Source: Pseudomonadota bacterium (GTDB taxonomy: Bacteria; Pseudomonadota; Alphaproteobacteria; Sphingomonadales; Sphingomonadaceae). From it: a DNA stretch of 64,000 nucleotides. The position numbers were made by a program, and so were the translations under genes. Position 1 is the stretch's first letter, and the number at the start of each line of letters is the position of its first letter. The stretch covers positions 1-64,000 of the forward strand of contig JAKPAG010000108.1 of the NCBI GenBank assembly GCA_029779535.1. Direction: 5' to 3'. The notes below the pieces were generated by a model. The model was not told the DNA's origin, made no database searches, and was given only the letters and a program-made list of their open reading frames with translations. Below, one piece after another: positions 34,047-44,618 of this stretch.

Positions 34047-35137
34047 ATGTCGATCTTGTACGACGAAGGCCAGCAAGCCATCGCAACCGAATCGCGCCGT
34101 GTCCTTGATGCGCGCACCAGCAAGGACCGTCTGCTCAAGCTGCTTGAGCATACCGGCCAGTATGACGAACCGTTCTGGCAGACTGCGGTCGAGCAGGGCT
34201 GGACCGCGCTCGCCATTCCCGAACAGCACGGCGGCCTGGGCCTCGGCCTGGTCGAACTGGGCCTGGTGGCCCTGGCGACCGGCGCGGCCACTGCCGGTGC
34301 GCCGTTCCTGACCTTTGGCTACGGCGCCTCGCAGGCGCTGATCGGGTCCGGCCATGCGGATCTGCAGGCCGCCTGGCTGCCCAGGCTCGCCAGCGGCGAA
34401 GCGCTGGGCACCGTGGCCTTTGCCGAAGGCACCGATCCGCTGCCCGCCGCGCCGACCGCCACCTTTGCCGGTGGCAAGCTGTCGGGCGCCAAGGAAGCGG
34501 TTCCGGGCGCCCTCAAGGCCGACTTCGCGGTGGTCTGGGCGCGCCACGATGGCCAGCCCGCGCTGATTCTGGTCGAACTGGCCCACGCGGTGCGCACGCC
34601 CGTGGACAGCTATGACAATTCGCGCCTCTATGCCGATCTCGCCTTTGCCGGCGCCCCGGCGACGCTGCTGCTCGAAGGCGATGCGGCGCAGACCCTGGCG
34701 CTTGACGTGCTGGCGCGGATGGCCGTGGTCACCGCCCACGAACAGGTCGGCGGGGCCGAGGCGCTGCTCCACACCGCGCGCGACTATGCCGTGACCCGCA
34801 AGGCCTTCGGCCAGCCGATCGGCGCGTTCCAGTCGATCAAGCACCGCATCGCGGAAATGTATGGCCTGGTCGAAATCGCCCGCGCCAACTGCATCCATGC
34901 CGCCGCGAGCGAGGGGAAGGACAACTTCCTGCTCGCCGCATCGGATGCCCGCATCGCCGCGACTGAAGGCTATGACACCGCCTCGCGCGATTGCGTGCAG
35001 ATCCACGGCGGGATCGGCGTGACGTGGGAACTGGGCCTGCACCTCCACATGCGCCGCGCGCGCAGCCTGGCGGTGGAACTGGGCAACCTCTATTTCTGGG
35101 AAGACCTGCTGGTTCAGCAGCTGACGGGAGAAGCGGC

Positions 35138-35141
<4 letters not shown>
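34047..35141 (+). CDS. Acyl-CoA dehydrogenase, short chain of a probable heteromeric pair
   Basis: The 364-aa protein is an acyl-CoA dehydrogenase fold with a compact N-terminus (DEGQQAIATESRRVLDARTSKDRLLKLLE), VTRKAFGQPIGAFQSIKHRIAEMYGLVEIARAN and QIHGGIGVTWELGLHLHMRRARSLAVELG. It overlaps the next dehydrogenase gene by four bases (ATGA). Adjacent unequal dehydrogenases form alpha2-beta2 enzymes acting on steroid-derived or cyclic acyl-CoAs in known degraders; this pair may do likewise. GAAGGGAGA precedes the ATG. It probably requires ETF for re-oxidation. Confidence 0.87.
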
Positions 35142-37349
<2,208 letters not shown>

Positions 37350-37374
37350 TTTTGCCATTCAAGGAGTAACCACC

Positions 37375-38622
37375 ATGGCAGACGCCTATATCATCGACGC
37401 AGTCCGCACCCCGCGCGGCATCGGCAAGCCGGGCAAGGGCGCGCTTTCGCACCTCCACCCGCAGCACCTCGCCGCGACCGTGCTCAAGGCGCTCAAGGAC
37501 CGCAACAACCTCGATACCAGCACCGTCGATGACGTGATCTGGTCGACTTCGACCCAGAAGGGCAAGCAGGGCGGCGACCTGGGCCGCATGGCCGCGCTGG
37601 CCGCCGGTTACGACATCGGCGCCTCGGGCATGACGCTTGACCGCTTCTGCGGCGGCGGCATCACCTCGGTCAACCTCGCCACGGCGGCGGTCATGTCGGG
37701 CATGGAAGACTGCGTCGTCGCCGGCGGCACCGAAATGATGAGCTACACCGCCCAGATCGGCGCGGAAGAAGCCAACGCCGGGATCAAGCCGCTGGGCATG
37801 GGTTCGGGCAATCTCGCGCTCGACGCGCTGCACCCGCAGAGCCACCAGGGCGTGTGCGGCGACGCGATCGCGGCGATGGAAGGCATCCCGCGCGAAGCGC
37901 TCGACGCGCTGGCGCTGGTCAGCCAGGAACGCGCCGACCGCGCGATCCGTGAAGGCCGCTTCGACAAGTCGCTGGTCACCGTCTATAACGAGGACGGCTC
38001 GGTCGCGCTCGACCGCGAGGAATTCCCCCGTCCGGAAACCACTGCCGAAGGTCTGGCGAGCCTCAAGGCCAGCTTCGATGCCATCGCCGATTTCGACCTT
38101 GGCGGCACCACCTTCCGCAAGCAGATCCAGCGCCGCTATCCCGACCTGAACTGGAAGGGCGTGCATCACGCCGGCAACAGCTCGGGTGTGGTCGATGGCG
38201 CGGCGGCCGTGCTGATCACCAGCAAGGAATATGCCGACAAGCACGGCCTCAAGCCGCGCGGCCGGATCGTTGCCTATGTCAACTGCGGCGATGACCCGAC
38301 GCTGATGCTCAACGCCCCGGTTCCGGCGGCGAAGAAGGTGCTGGCCAAGGCCGGCCTGACCAAGGACGACATCGACGTCTTCGAAATCAACGAAGCTTTC
38401 GCCGTGGTCGCCGAAAAGTTCATCCGCGATCTCGATCTTGACCGCACCAAGGTCAACCCGAACGGCGGCGCGATGGCGCTGGGCCACCCGATCGGCGCGA
38501 CCGGTTCGATGCTGATCGGCACCGCGCTGGATGAACTGGAACGCACCGGCGGGCGCTATGGCCTGATCACGATGTGTGCGGCGGGCGGCATGGCTCCGGC
38601 GATCATCATCGAACGCGTCTGA
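37375..38622 (+). CDS. Acetyl-CoA C-acyltransferase (thiolase)
   Basis: The 415-aa thiolase retains the catalytic residues: nucleophile Cys in LDRFCGGGITSVNLA (near residue 90), GHPIGATGSM near the C-terminus, and the general-base Cys in TMCAAGGMAPA. It opens MADAYIIDAVRTPRG. It cleaves a 3-ketoacyl-CoA and would complete the round begun by the two dehydrogenases upstream. ATG 37375 has AAGGAG upstream; the open frame extends 24 codons earlier without conservation. A strong terminator follows, so it ends the operon. Confidence 0.93.
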   Translation: MADAYIIDAVRTPRGIGKPGKGALSHLHPQHLAATVLKALKDRNNLDTSTVDDVIWSTSTQKGKQGGDLGRMAALAAGYDIGASGMTLDRFCGGGITSVNLATAAVMSGMEDCVVAGGTEMMSYTAQIGAEEANAGIKPLGMGSGNLALDALHPQSHQGVCGDAIAAMEGIPREALDALALVSQERADRAIREGRFDKSLVTVYNEDGSVALDREEFPRPETTAEGLASLKASFDAIADFDLGGTTFRKQIQRRYPDLNWKGVHHAGNSSGVVDGAAAVLITSKEYADKHGLKPRGRIVAYVNCGDDPTLMLNAPVPAAKKVLAKAGLTKDDIDVFEINEAFAVVAEKFIRDLDLDRTKVNPNGGAMALGHPIGATGSMLIGTALDELERTGGRYGLITMCAAGGMAPAIIIERV

Positions 38623-38644
38623 TCCGCCTTTGCGCAAATTCTGG

Positions 38645-38674
38645 CCCCCTTCCCCTTACGGGGGAGGGGGTTTT
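38645..38674 (+). terminator. Rho-independent terminator after the thiolase gene
   Basis: An 11-bp stem with one G-T pair (CCCCCTTCCCC, 38645-38655, with GGGGGAGGGGG, 38660-38670) and a TTAC loop runs into TTTT. Confidence 0.85.
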
Positions 38675-38771
38675 GATTCGTGTCATGGATTGCGCGCCTT
38701 TGCCGCGGAACACCCTTGTCGGCAGGCTGCGCGGGGCTTAGTCGGCAGCCAGTCATTCGGGAGTTGGACAT

Positions 38772-39995
38772 ATGCACTACGACGTTCTGATCGTTGGCGC
38801 GGGGCAGGGCGGCGGCGCGGCCGCGATCCAGCTGCGCCAGCAGGGCTTCACCGGCTCGCTCGGGATGATCGGGCGCGAAGTGGAACCGCCGTATGAGCGA
38901 CCGCCGCTGTCCAAGGAATACATGCTGGGCGAAAAGACTTTCGACCGGCTGCTGATTCGCCCGCGCGAATTCTGGGCCGGCAAGGACATCGACCTGGTGC
39001 TGGGCGTGGAAGTGATCGCGCTGGACGGCGCGGCGCAGAGCGTGACCCTGTCGGATGGCCGGACCTGCACTTATGGCGACCTGATCTGGGCGACCGGTGG
39101 CGATCCGCGGCGGCTGTCGTGCCCGGGCGCGGACCTGGCCGGCGTTCACGGCGTGCGCACCCGCGAAGATGCCGATGCGATCCTGGCCGAACTGGCCGGA
39201 GTGAACCGCGTGGTGGTGATCGGCGGCGGCTATATCGGGCTGGAAGCGGCCGCCGTGCTGCGCAAGCTGGGCAAGGAAGTGACCCTGCTTGAAATGCTGC
39301 CGCGTGTGCTGGCCCGCGTTGCCGGGCCGCAGCTGTCGGACTTCTACCAGGCCGAACACCGCGCCCACGGCGTCGACCTGCGGCTGGAAACCGGGGTCGA
39401 GGCGATCCTGGGCGAGAGCTGCGTCACCGGCGTCAAGCTGTCGGACGGCAGCGAAGTGGCCTGCGAACTGGTGATCGTCGGCATCGGCATCGTCCCGGCT
39501 GTCGGTCCGCTGCTCGGCGCGGGCGCGGCTGGCGGCAACGGGGTGGACGTGGACGAATTCTGCCGCACCAGCCTGCCCCACGTCTATGCCATCGGCGACT
39601 GCGCCGCCCATGCCAACGGCTTTGCCGAAGGCTCCGTGATCCGGCTGGAAAGCGTGCAGAACGCCAACGACCAGGCCAAGACCGCCGTGGCCTCGATCCT
39701 GGGCGATCCGCAGCCGTACAAGGCGACGCCGTGGTTCTGGTCGAACCAGTATGATCTGAAACTGCAGACGGTCGGCCTGTCGGGCGGGCACGATCAGACC
39801 GTGCTGCGCGGCGATCTGGCGCAGCGCTCGTTCTCGGTCCTCTACCTCAAGGGCGGCAAGTTGATCGCGGTCGATGCGGTCAACGCGATGAAGGACTATG
39901 TTCAGGCGCGCAAGCTGGTGGAGGAAGGCGCGGTGATCGCGGCCGAGGACCTGGCGGATACCAGCCGCCCGCTGAAGGAACTGCCGCGCGCCTAG
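38772..39995 (+). CDS. FAD-dependent ferredoxin reductase (rhodocoxin/putidaredoxin-reductase-like)
   Basis: The 407-aa flavoprotein has the N-terminal FAD motif [19 protein letters not shown], the second Rossmann motif [17 protein letters not shown] for NAD(H), and the late [10 protein letters not shown] and [14 protein letters not shown] segments typical of ferredoxin reductases for P450 and Rieske oxygenase systems. It would pass electrons from NADH to a [2Fe-2S] ferredoxin, for which the P450 at 29072 and the Rieske protein at 21558 are candidate partners. GGGAG lies before the ATG. It overlaps the stop of the convergent gene. Confidence 0.9.
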   Translation: MHYDVLIVGAGQGGGAAAIQLRQQGFTGSLGMIGREVEPPYERPPLSKEYMLGEKTFDRLLIRPREFWAGKDIDLVLGVEVIALDGAAQSVTLSDGRTCTYGDLIWATGGDPRRLSCPGADLAGVHGVRTREDADAILAELAGVNRVVVIGGGYIGLEAAAVLRKLGKEVTLLEMLPRVLARVAGPQLSDFYQAEHRAHGVDLRLETGVEAILGESCVTGVKLSDGSEVACELVIVGIGIVPAVGPLLGAGAAGGNGVDVDEFCRTSLPHVYAIGDCAAHANGFAEGSVIRLESVQNANDQAKTAVASILGDPQPYKATPWFWSNQYDLKLQTVGLSGGHDQTVLRGDLAQRSFSVLYLKGGKLIAVDAVNAMKDYVQARKLVEEGAVIAAEDLADTSRPLKELPRA

Positions 39996-40618
39996 TCGCT
40001 GTCCCGCTTGTATGCGGGCAGGTGGATACCCAGCCGGATCGCCGCGCCGCGCAGGGCAAAGCCTGCCAGCGCGGCGAGCGGCCAGACCAGCGCGTGCGGC
40101 AGGTCGAGCACCGCACCCGCCGCCACCAGCGCCGAGCTGAGCGCGGCGGCGGTGACGTACAGTTCCGGCCGCATCAGGATCGATGGCCGCCCGGCCAGCA
40201 CGTCGCGGATGATCCCGCCGACGCAGCCGGTCACCACGCCCATCACCATGGCTGGCACCGGAGCCACGGCATAGGCCAGCGCCTTGGCCGTGCCGAGCAC
40301 GGCATAGGTGCCAAGCCCCGCTGCGTCGGCCCATTCGAGCAGCTGGCCTTCCCACCACTTGCGCGGGGTGAACCAGGCGAGCAGCGCCACGCCCAGGCAC
40401 ACCGGGGCGACCCACGGATCGCGCACCCAGAACACCGGCGCGCCGATCAACAGGTCGCGCACCGAACCGCCGCCCACCCCGGTGACCAGCGCGAAAAAGC
40501 TCATCGTGACGAATGTCTGGCGTAGCCGCGCGGCCAGCAGCGCGCCGGTCAGCGCGAACACCGCTGTGCCGACCAGGTCGAGCACAGGGGGCAGGCTGGG
40601 CAGGGCGGCGGCGGTCAC
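39992..40618 (-). CDS. Trimeric intracellular cation channel-like membrane protein (UPF0126/YicG family)
   Basis: The 208-aa protein has seven hydrophobic helices arranged as two repeats, with the repeat signatures [19 protein letters not shown] and [18 protein letters not shown] (both G..GG..RD). These define the TRIC/UPF0126 family of prokaryotic potassium-conducting channels. The start is a GTG at 40618 whose GTGA overlaps the preceding gene's stop; upstream open frame lacks conservation. It is the last gene of a three-gene overlapping cluster. Confidence 0.87.
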   Translation of the reverse strand: MTAAALPSLPPVLDLVGTAVFALTGALLAARLRQTFVTMSFFALVTGVGGGSVRDLLIGAPVFWVRDPWVAPVCLGVALLAWFTPRKWWEGQLLEWADAAGLGTYAVLGTAKALAYAVAPVPAMVMGVVTGCVGGIIRDVLAGRPSILMRPELYVTAAALSSALVAAGAVLDLPHALVWPLAALAGFALRGAAIRLGIHLPAYKRDSD

Positions 40619-41676
40619 GCTGCCATCCCCGCCGCGCGGCGCAGCGCGGGCAGCAGCGCTCGCAAGTGGCCCATCAGGGCCGCGTCGTTGCTGCAATGGG
40701 CCATCACCAGTCCGCTGTCCCGTTCCACCGCCGCTTCGGCATACCATGCCGTGTTTGAGCCGTTATGCCACAGATTGCCCTGCGGCGAAACGAACCAGCC
40801 CAGCGCATAGTCGCTGCCGAAGCGTGGGCGGTGCAGTTCCCGCCAGCTGGCGCGGCTCAGCAGCGCCGGCCGGTCGCGGTGCGCGGCAAGGTAGGCCAGC
40901 AGGTCGGGCAGGTTCAGGTGCAGCCGCCCGGCCGGGCCCATCGCCGCCGGATTGTCCTGCAGGATCGGCAGGCCATGATCATGCCCGCGCGGCTGATCGC
41001 CCAGCGGCGCGCCGAACCCCGCGCTTGCGAGGCCCAGCGGCCCCAGCACCTGCTGGCGCAGCAAGTCCTCCCAGCTTTTGCCGGTGGCCGCTTCCAGCAT
41101 GTGACCGGCCAGCACATAGCCGCAGTTGGAATAGGCAAAGCGGGTGCGCGGCGCATAGAGTGGCGGCATGGCCAGCGCCAGTTCGGCATAGCGGCGGCGG
41201 CTGGCGCGGGCATCGGCCTCGATCCGGGGCAGGGCGAGCAAGTCGGGCAGGGGAATGTCGGCGGGCAGTCCGGCGTGGTGGCTGAGCAGTTCGATCGCGG
41301 TCACACCGCGATAGGGTGGGGGCACGCCGGGCAGGACTTGCTCCAGCGGTGTATCCCAGCCGATCACGCCTGCTTCCACCGCGCGGGCGAACAGGACGGC
41401 GGTAAAGCTCTTGGTGATCGATCCGATGTGCCACTGGTCCAGCGGGGTAACCGCATCGCTGCCCCCGGCGGCGCGCAGGCCATCGGCCAGCACCACGGCG
41501 GAATGCCCGCGCGGCTGCCAGCCCGCCGTCATGCCCGGCGTGCCCAGCGCGGCGCGCAGCGCGCGCAGCAGGGCGGGGCTCATCGTTCCGTTTGGCAGCG
41601 GGACCTGCGCAAATGCGCCGCGCGGCAGGGCGGCCAGGCCAAGCCCGGCCAGCACGATCCGCCGCGCGAGCCGCAT
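40615..41676 (-). CDS. Serine hydrolase, beta-lactamase class C/DD-peptidase family (exported)
   Basis: The 353-aa protein has an N-terminal signal sequence (LARRIVLAGLGLAALPRGAFA). SxxK is at residues 86-89 (GSITKSF) and the YxN motif is at FAYSNCGYVLAGHM. A late HNGSNTAWYAE supplies the third (HxG-type) motif. It is a periplasmic beta-lactamase/esterase-type hydrolase of unknown substrate. ATG 41676 overlaps the stop of the small upstream gene (TGATG), and its own stop overlaps the GTG of the channel gene. Confidence 0.87.
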   Translation of the reverse strand: MRLARRIVLAGLGLAALPRGAFAQVPLPNGTMSPALLRALRAALGTPGMTAGWQPRGHSAVVLADGLRAAGGSDAVTPLDQWHIGSITKSFTAVLFARAVEAGVIGWDTPLEQVLPGVPPPYRGVTAIELLSHHAGLPADIPLPDLLALPRIEADARASRRRYAELALAMPPLYAPRTRFAYSNCGYVLAGHMLEAATGKSWEDLLRQQVLGPLGLASAGFGAPLGDQPRGHDHGLPILQDNPAAMGPAGRLHLNLPDLLAYLAAHRDRPALLSRASWRELHRPRFGSDYALGWFVSPQGNLWHNGSNTAWYAEAAVERDSGLVMAHCSNDAALMGHLRALLPALRRAAGMAA

Positions 41677-41879
41677 CACTCCTCGATCAGCTCTTCCAGC
41701 CGGGTCTTGAGCTTGAGAATGCGCTGCGCCGCCTCGGTGAAGGTTTCCACGTCCTCGCGGCGGTTGTTGCCGCGCGCTTCCTTGGCAGCTTCGACATAGC
41801 CATCCATGTCGGCTTCCAACGCATCGACCAGTATGCCGATTTCGTCCTCGGTCAGCTTGACGGTGTGGGTATCGGCCAT
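41676..41879 (-). CDS. Small acidic helical protein (67 aa), unknown
   Basis: The protein starts MADTHTVKLTEDEIGILVDAL and is rich in Glu and Ala; the C-terminal half (TEAAQRILKLKTRLEELIEE) has a coiled-coil look. Of two in-frame ATGs, the one at 41879 is preferred because the longer form only adds MFIAVQETKT. No family is recognised. Its stop overlaps the hydrolase start, so the two should be translated together. It follows the suc-operon terminator on the same strand. Confidence 0.7.
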   Translation of the reverse strand: MADTHTVKLTEDEIGILVDALEADMDGYVEAAKEARGNNRREDVETFTEAAQRILKLKTRLEELIEE

Positions 41880-41910
41880 GGTCTTGGTTTCCTGTACTGC
41901 AATGAACACA

Positions 41911-41940
41911 TGGGCCGCCCGGGTGATCCCGAGCGGCCCA
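41911..41940 (-). terminator. Terminator of the mdh-suc-lpd operon
   Basis: A 13-bp stem (41911-41923 with 41928-41940, one U-G pair on the minus-strand RNA) and 4-nt loop lies 30 bp after the lpd stop. There is no long T-tract, but stem stability is high. Confidence 0.65.
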
Positions 41941-41969
41941 GATAATAGTCTGTCGTGATCGCTTGTCGA

Positions 41970-43370
41970 TCAGATGTGGATCGGCTTGCCGGTTACCGCC
42001 ATGGCCGCTTCCTTCACCGCTTCGCTGTGGGTCGGGTGGGCATGGCAGGTATAGGCGATGTCCTCGCTCGTCGCGCCGAATTCCATCGCCTGGGCGGCCT
42101 GGGCAATCATCGTGCCCGCCACGCTGGCAATGCACCACACGCCCAGCACGCGGTCGGTCTTGGCATCGGCAATGACCTTCACGAAGCCGTCCGGCTCGTG
42201 GTTGGTCTTGGCGCGGCTGTTGGCCATCATCGGGAACTTGCCGACCTTGATTTCGCCGCGTTCCTTCGCGGCTTCCTCGGTCAGGCCCACGCCGGCGAAT
42301 TCGGGCATGGTATAGACCACGCCGGGGATCACGTCGTGATTGACGATCCCGGTCAGGCCGGCGATGTTTTCCGCAACGGCGATGCCTTCGTCCTCGGCCT
42401 TGTGGGCCAGCATCGGCCCCGGGATGCAATCGCCGATCGCCCAGACGCCGCTGACCTTGGTGGCAAAGTCATGGTCGGTCTCGATCTGGCCGCGCGCGTT
42501 GAGCTCCAGCCCGATACCCTCGATGTTGAGGCCCGCCACGTTGGGGCGGCGGCCGATGGCAACCAGCACGCAGTCCGCCTCGATCGTTTCGGCCGCGCCG
42601 CCCTTGGCCGGCTCAAGCGTCAGCGTGGCTCTCTTGCCCTTGACCTGGGCGCCGGTCACCTTGGTGCCGAGCTTCAGTTCCATGCCCTGCTTCTTGAACA
42701 CCTTGGCGGCTTCCTTGCGGATGTCGCCGTCCATGCCGGGCAGCAGCTGATCGAGGAATTCGACCACGGTAACCTTCGCCCCGAGGCGCCGCCAGACCGA
42801 GCCGAGTTCCAGCCCGATCACGCCGCCGCCGATCACCACCAAGTGCTGCGGCACGCGGTCCAGCGCCAGCGCGCCGGTGGAATCGACGATCACGCCCTGG
42901 TCGTTGTCCACTTCGACGCCGGGCAGCGGGGTCACGCTCGATCCGGTGGCGATGACGATGTCCTGGGCGGTATAGTCCTTGCCCGCGACAGTCACGGTGT
43001 GGGCGTCCTTGAACGCGCCGTAGCCCTTCAGCCAATCGACCTTGTTCTTCTTGAACAGGTATTCGATGCCCTGGGTCAGGCCCTTGACCGCATCGGCCTT
43101 GTCCGTCTGCAGCGCGGCGAGGTCGAGTTCGACCTTGCCCAGCTTGACGCCGTAACGGGCGAGGGTGCCGCTGGCGGCTTCCTCGAACTTTTCCGAACCG
43201 TGCAGCAGCGCCTTCGACGGGATGCAGCCGACGTTGAGGCAGGTCCCGCCCAGCGTCTCGCGGCTTTCCACGCAGGCCGTCTTCAGCCCGAGCTGTGCGG
43301 CGCGGATCGCGCCGACATAGCCGCCCGGACCAGCCCCGATGAAGATCACGTCATAATCGTATTCAGCCAT
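41970..43370 (-). CDS. lpdA: Dihydrolipoyl dehydrogenase (E3 of 2-oxoglutarate dehydrogenase)
   Basis: The 466-aa enzyme re-oxidises dihydrolipoamide on E2, reducing NAD. The FAD motif IFIGAGPGGYVGAIRAAQ, the redox disulphide GGTCLNVGCIP (Cys44, Cys49), the NAD motif VVIGGGVIGLELGSVW and the active-site CHAHPTHSE are all present. It lies 12 bp after sucB and closes the TCA operon, so it is the E3 dedicated to SucAB (and possibly shared with pyruvate dehydrogenase). Confidence 0.96.
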   Translation of the reverse strand: MAEYDYDVIFIGAGPGGYVGAIRAAQLGLKTACVESRETLGGTCLNVGCIPSKALLHGSEKFEEAASGTLARYGVKLGKVELDLAALQTDKADAVKGLTQGIEYLFKKNKVDWLKGYGAFKDAHTVTVAGKDYTAQDIVIATGSSVTPLPGVEVDNDQGVIVDSTGALALDRVPQHLVVIGGGVIGLELGSVWRRLGAKVTVVEFLDQLLPGMDGDIRKEAAKVFKKQGMELKLGTKVTGAQVKGKRATLTLEPAKGGAAETIEADCVLVAIGRRPNVAGLNIEGIGLELNARGQIETDHDFATKVSGVWAIGDCIPGPMLAHKAEDEGIAVAENIAGLTGIVNHDVIPGVVYTMPEFAGVGLTEEAAKERGEIKVGKFPMMANSRAKTNHEPDGFVKVIADAKTDRVLGVWCIASVAGTMIAQAAQAMEFGATSEDIAYTCHAHPTHSEAVKEAAMAVTGKPIHI

Positions 43371-43382
43371 GTCCAGCGTCCC

Positions 43383-44606
43383 TTACAGGTCGATCAGCAG
43401 ACGGGTGGGTTCCTCGATCGCTTCCTTGATGACCTTGAGCGCGGTCACCGCTTCGCGGCCGTCGATAATGCGGTGGTCATAGGACAGCGCCAGGTACATC
43501 ATCGGGCGGATCACGATCTGCCCGTCGCGGACCACCGGGCGGTCCTCGATGCGGTGCAGGCCCAGCACGGCCGACTGCGGGGGATTGATGATCGGGGTGC
43601 TCATCAGCCCGCCGAACACGCCGCCGTTGGAAATGGTGAAAGTGCCGCCGGCCATGTCGGCCATGGTCAGGGTGCCTTCCTTGGCCTTCTTGCCATAGGC
43701 GGCGATCGCCTTTTCGATGTCGGCAAAGCCCATTGCCTGGACGTCGCGCACCACTGGCACGACGAGACCATTGGGGGCGGAGACCGCCACCGACAGGTCT
43801 ACATAGGGGTGATAGACGATCTCGTCGCCTTCGATCCGGGCGTTGACGGCGGGGAACTCCTTCAGCGCCAGGCACGCGGCCTTGGCGAAGAAGCTCATGA
43901 AGCCGAGCCGCACGCCGTGCTTCTTTTCGAAGCTGTCGCGGAAGGTGTCGCGCGCCTTCATCACCGCGCTCATGTCCACGTCGTTGAAAGTGGTGAGCAG
44001 CGCAGCGGTGTTCTGCGCGTCCTTGAGCCGCCGGGCGACCGTCTGGCGCAGGCGGGTCATCTTGACCCGTTCCTCGCCGCGATTGCCGGCAGCGGCCGGG
44101 GCGGCAGCCGGAGCGGCGGCGGCCGGGGCCGGGGCGGCGTTCTTGGCGGCGGCGGCGGCCAGCACGTCTTCCTTGGTGATGCGGCCGTCCTTGCCGGTAC
44201 CCTTGATCGTCGACGGGTCGATGCCGTGTTCCAGCACCGCGCGGCGCACGGCCGGGCTCAGCACGGCGGCATCGTCGGCGGCGGGTTCGGCGGCGACAGG
44301 GGCAGCAGCAGATGCCGGAGCCGGAGCGGCGGCAGGAGCGGCAGCCGGGGCCGGGGCGGCAGCGCCCGAGCCGGCTTCGATCGTCGCGATCACCGCGCCG
44401 ACCGACACGTTGTCGCCGGTCTGGGCCAGGTGCTGGCCCATCACGCCCGCGACCGGCGCGGTCACTTCGACTGCGACCTTGTCGGTTTCCAGGCTGGCGA
44501 TCGGTTCATCCAGCGCCACGGCTTCGCCGGGCTGCTTCAGCCATTCGCCGATAGTGGCTTCGGCAACGCTTTCGCCCAGGGTGGGCACTTTGACTTCGGT
44601 GGACAT
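43383..44606 (-). CDS. sucB: Dihydrolipoyllysine succinyltransferase (E2 of 2-oxoglutarate dehydrogenase)
   Basis: The 407-aa E2 subunit has one N-terminal lipoyl domain ([10 protein letters not shown] with the lipoyl lysine at 43), an Ala/Pro linker, and a peripheral-subunit-binding domain ([33 protein letters not shown]). A C-terminal acyltransferase domain ends with [20 protein letters not shown] (catalytic His and Asp). It transfers succinyl groups to CoA. It is 12 bp from sucA and from lpd, in the same operon. Confidence 0.96.
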   Translation of the reverse strand: MSTEVKVPTLGESVAEATIGEWLKQPGEAVALDEPIASLETDKVAVEVTAPVAGVMGQHLAQTGDNVSVGAVIATIEAGSGAAAPAPAAAPAAAPAPASAAAPVAAEPAADDAAVLSPAVRRAVLEHGIDPSTIKGTGKDGRITKEDVLAAAAAKNAAPAPAAAAPAAAPAAAGNRGEERVKMTRLRQTVARRLKDAQNTAALLTTFNDVDMSAVMKARDTFRDSFEKKHGVRLGFMSFFAKAACLALKEFPAVNARIEGDEIVYHPYVDLSVAVSAPNGLVVPVVRDVQAMGFADIEKAIAAYGKKAKEGTLTMADMAGGTFTISNGGVFGGLMSTPIINPPQSAVLGLHRIEDRPVVRDGQIVIRPMMYLALSYDHRIIDGREAVTALKVIKEAIEEPTRLLIDL

Positions 44607-44618
44607 CGTCTTGTTTCC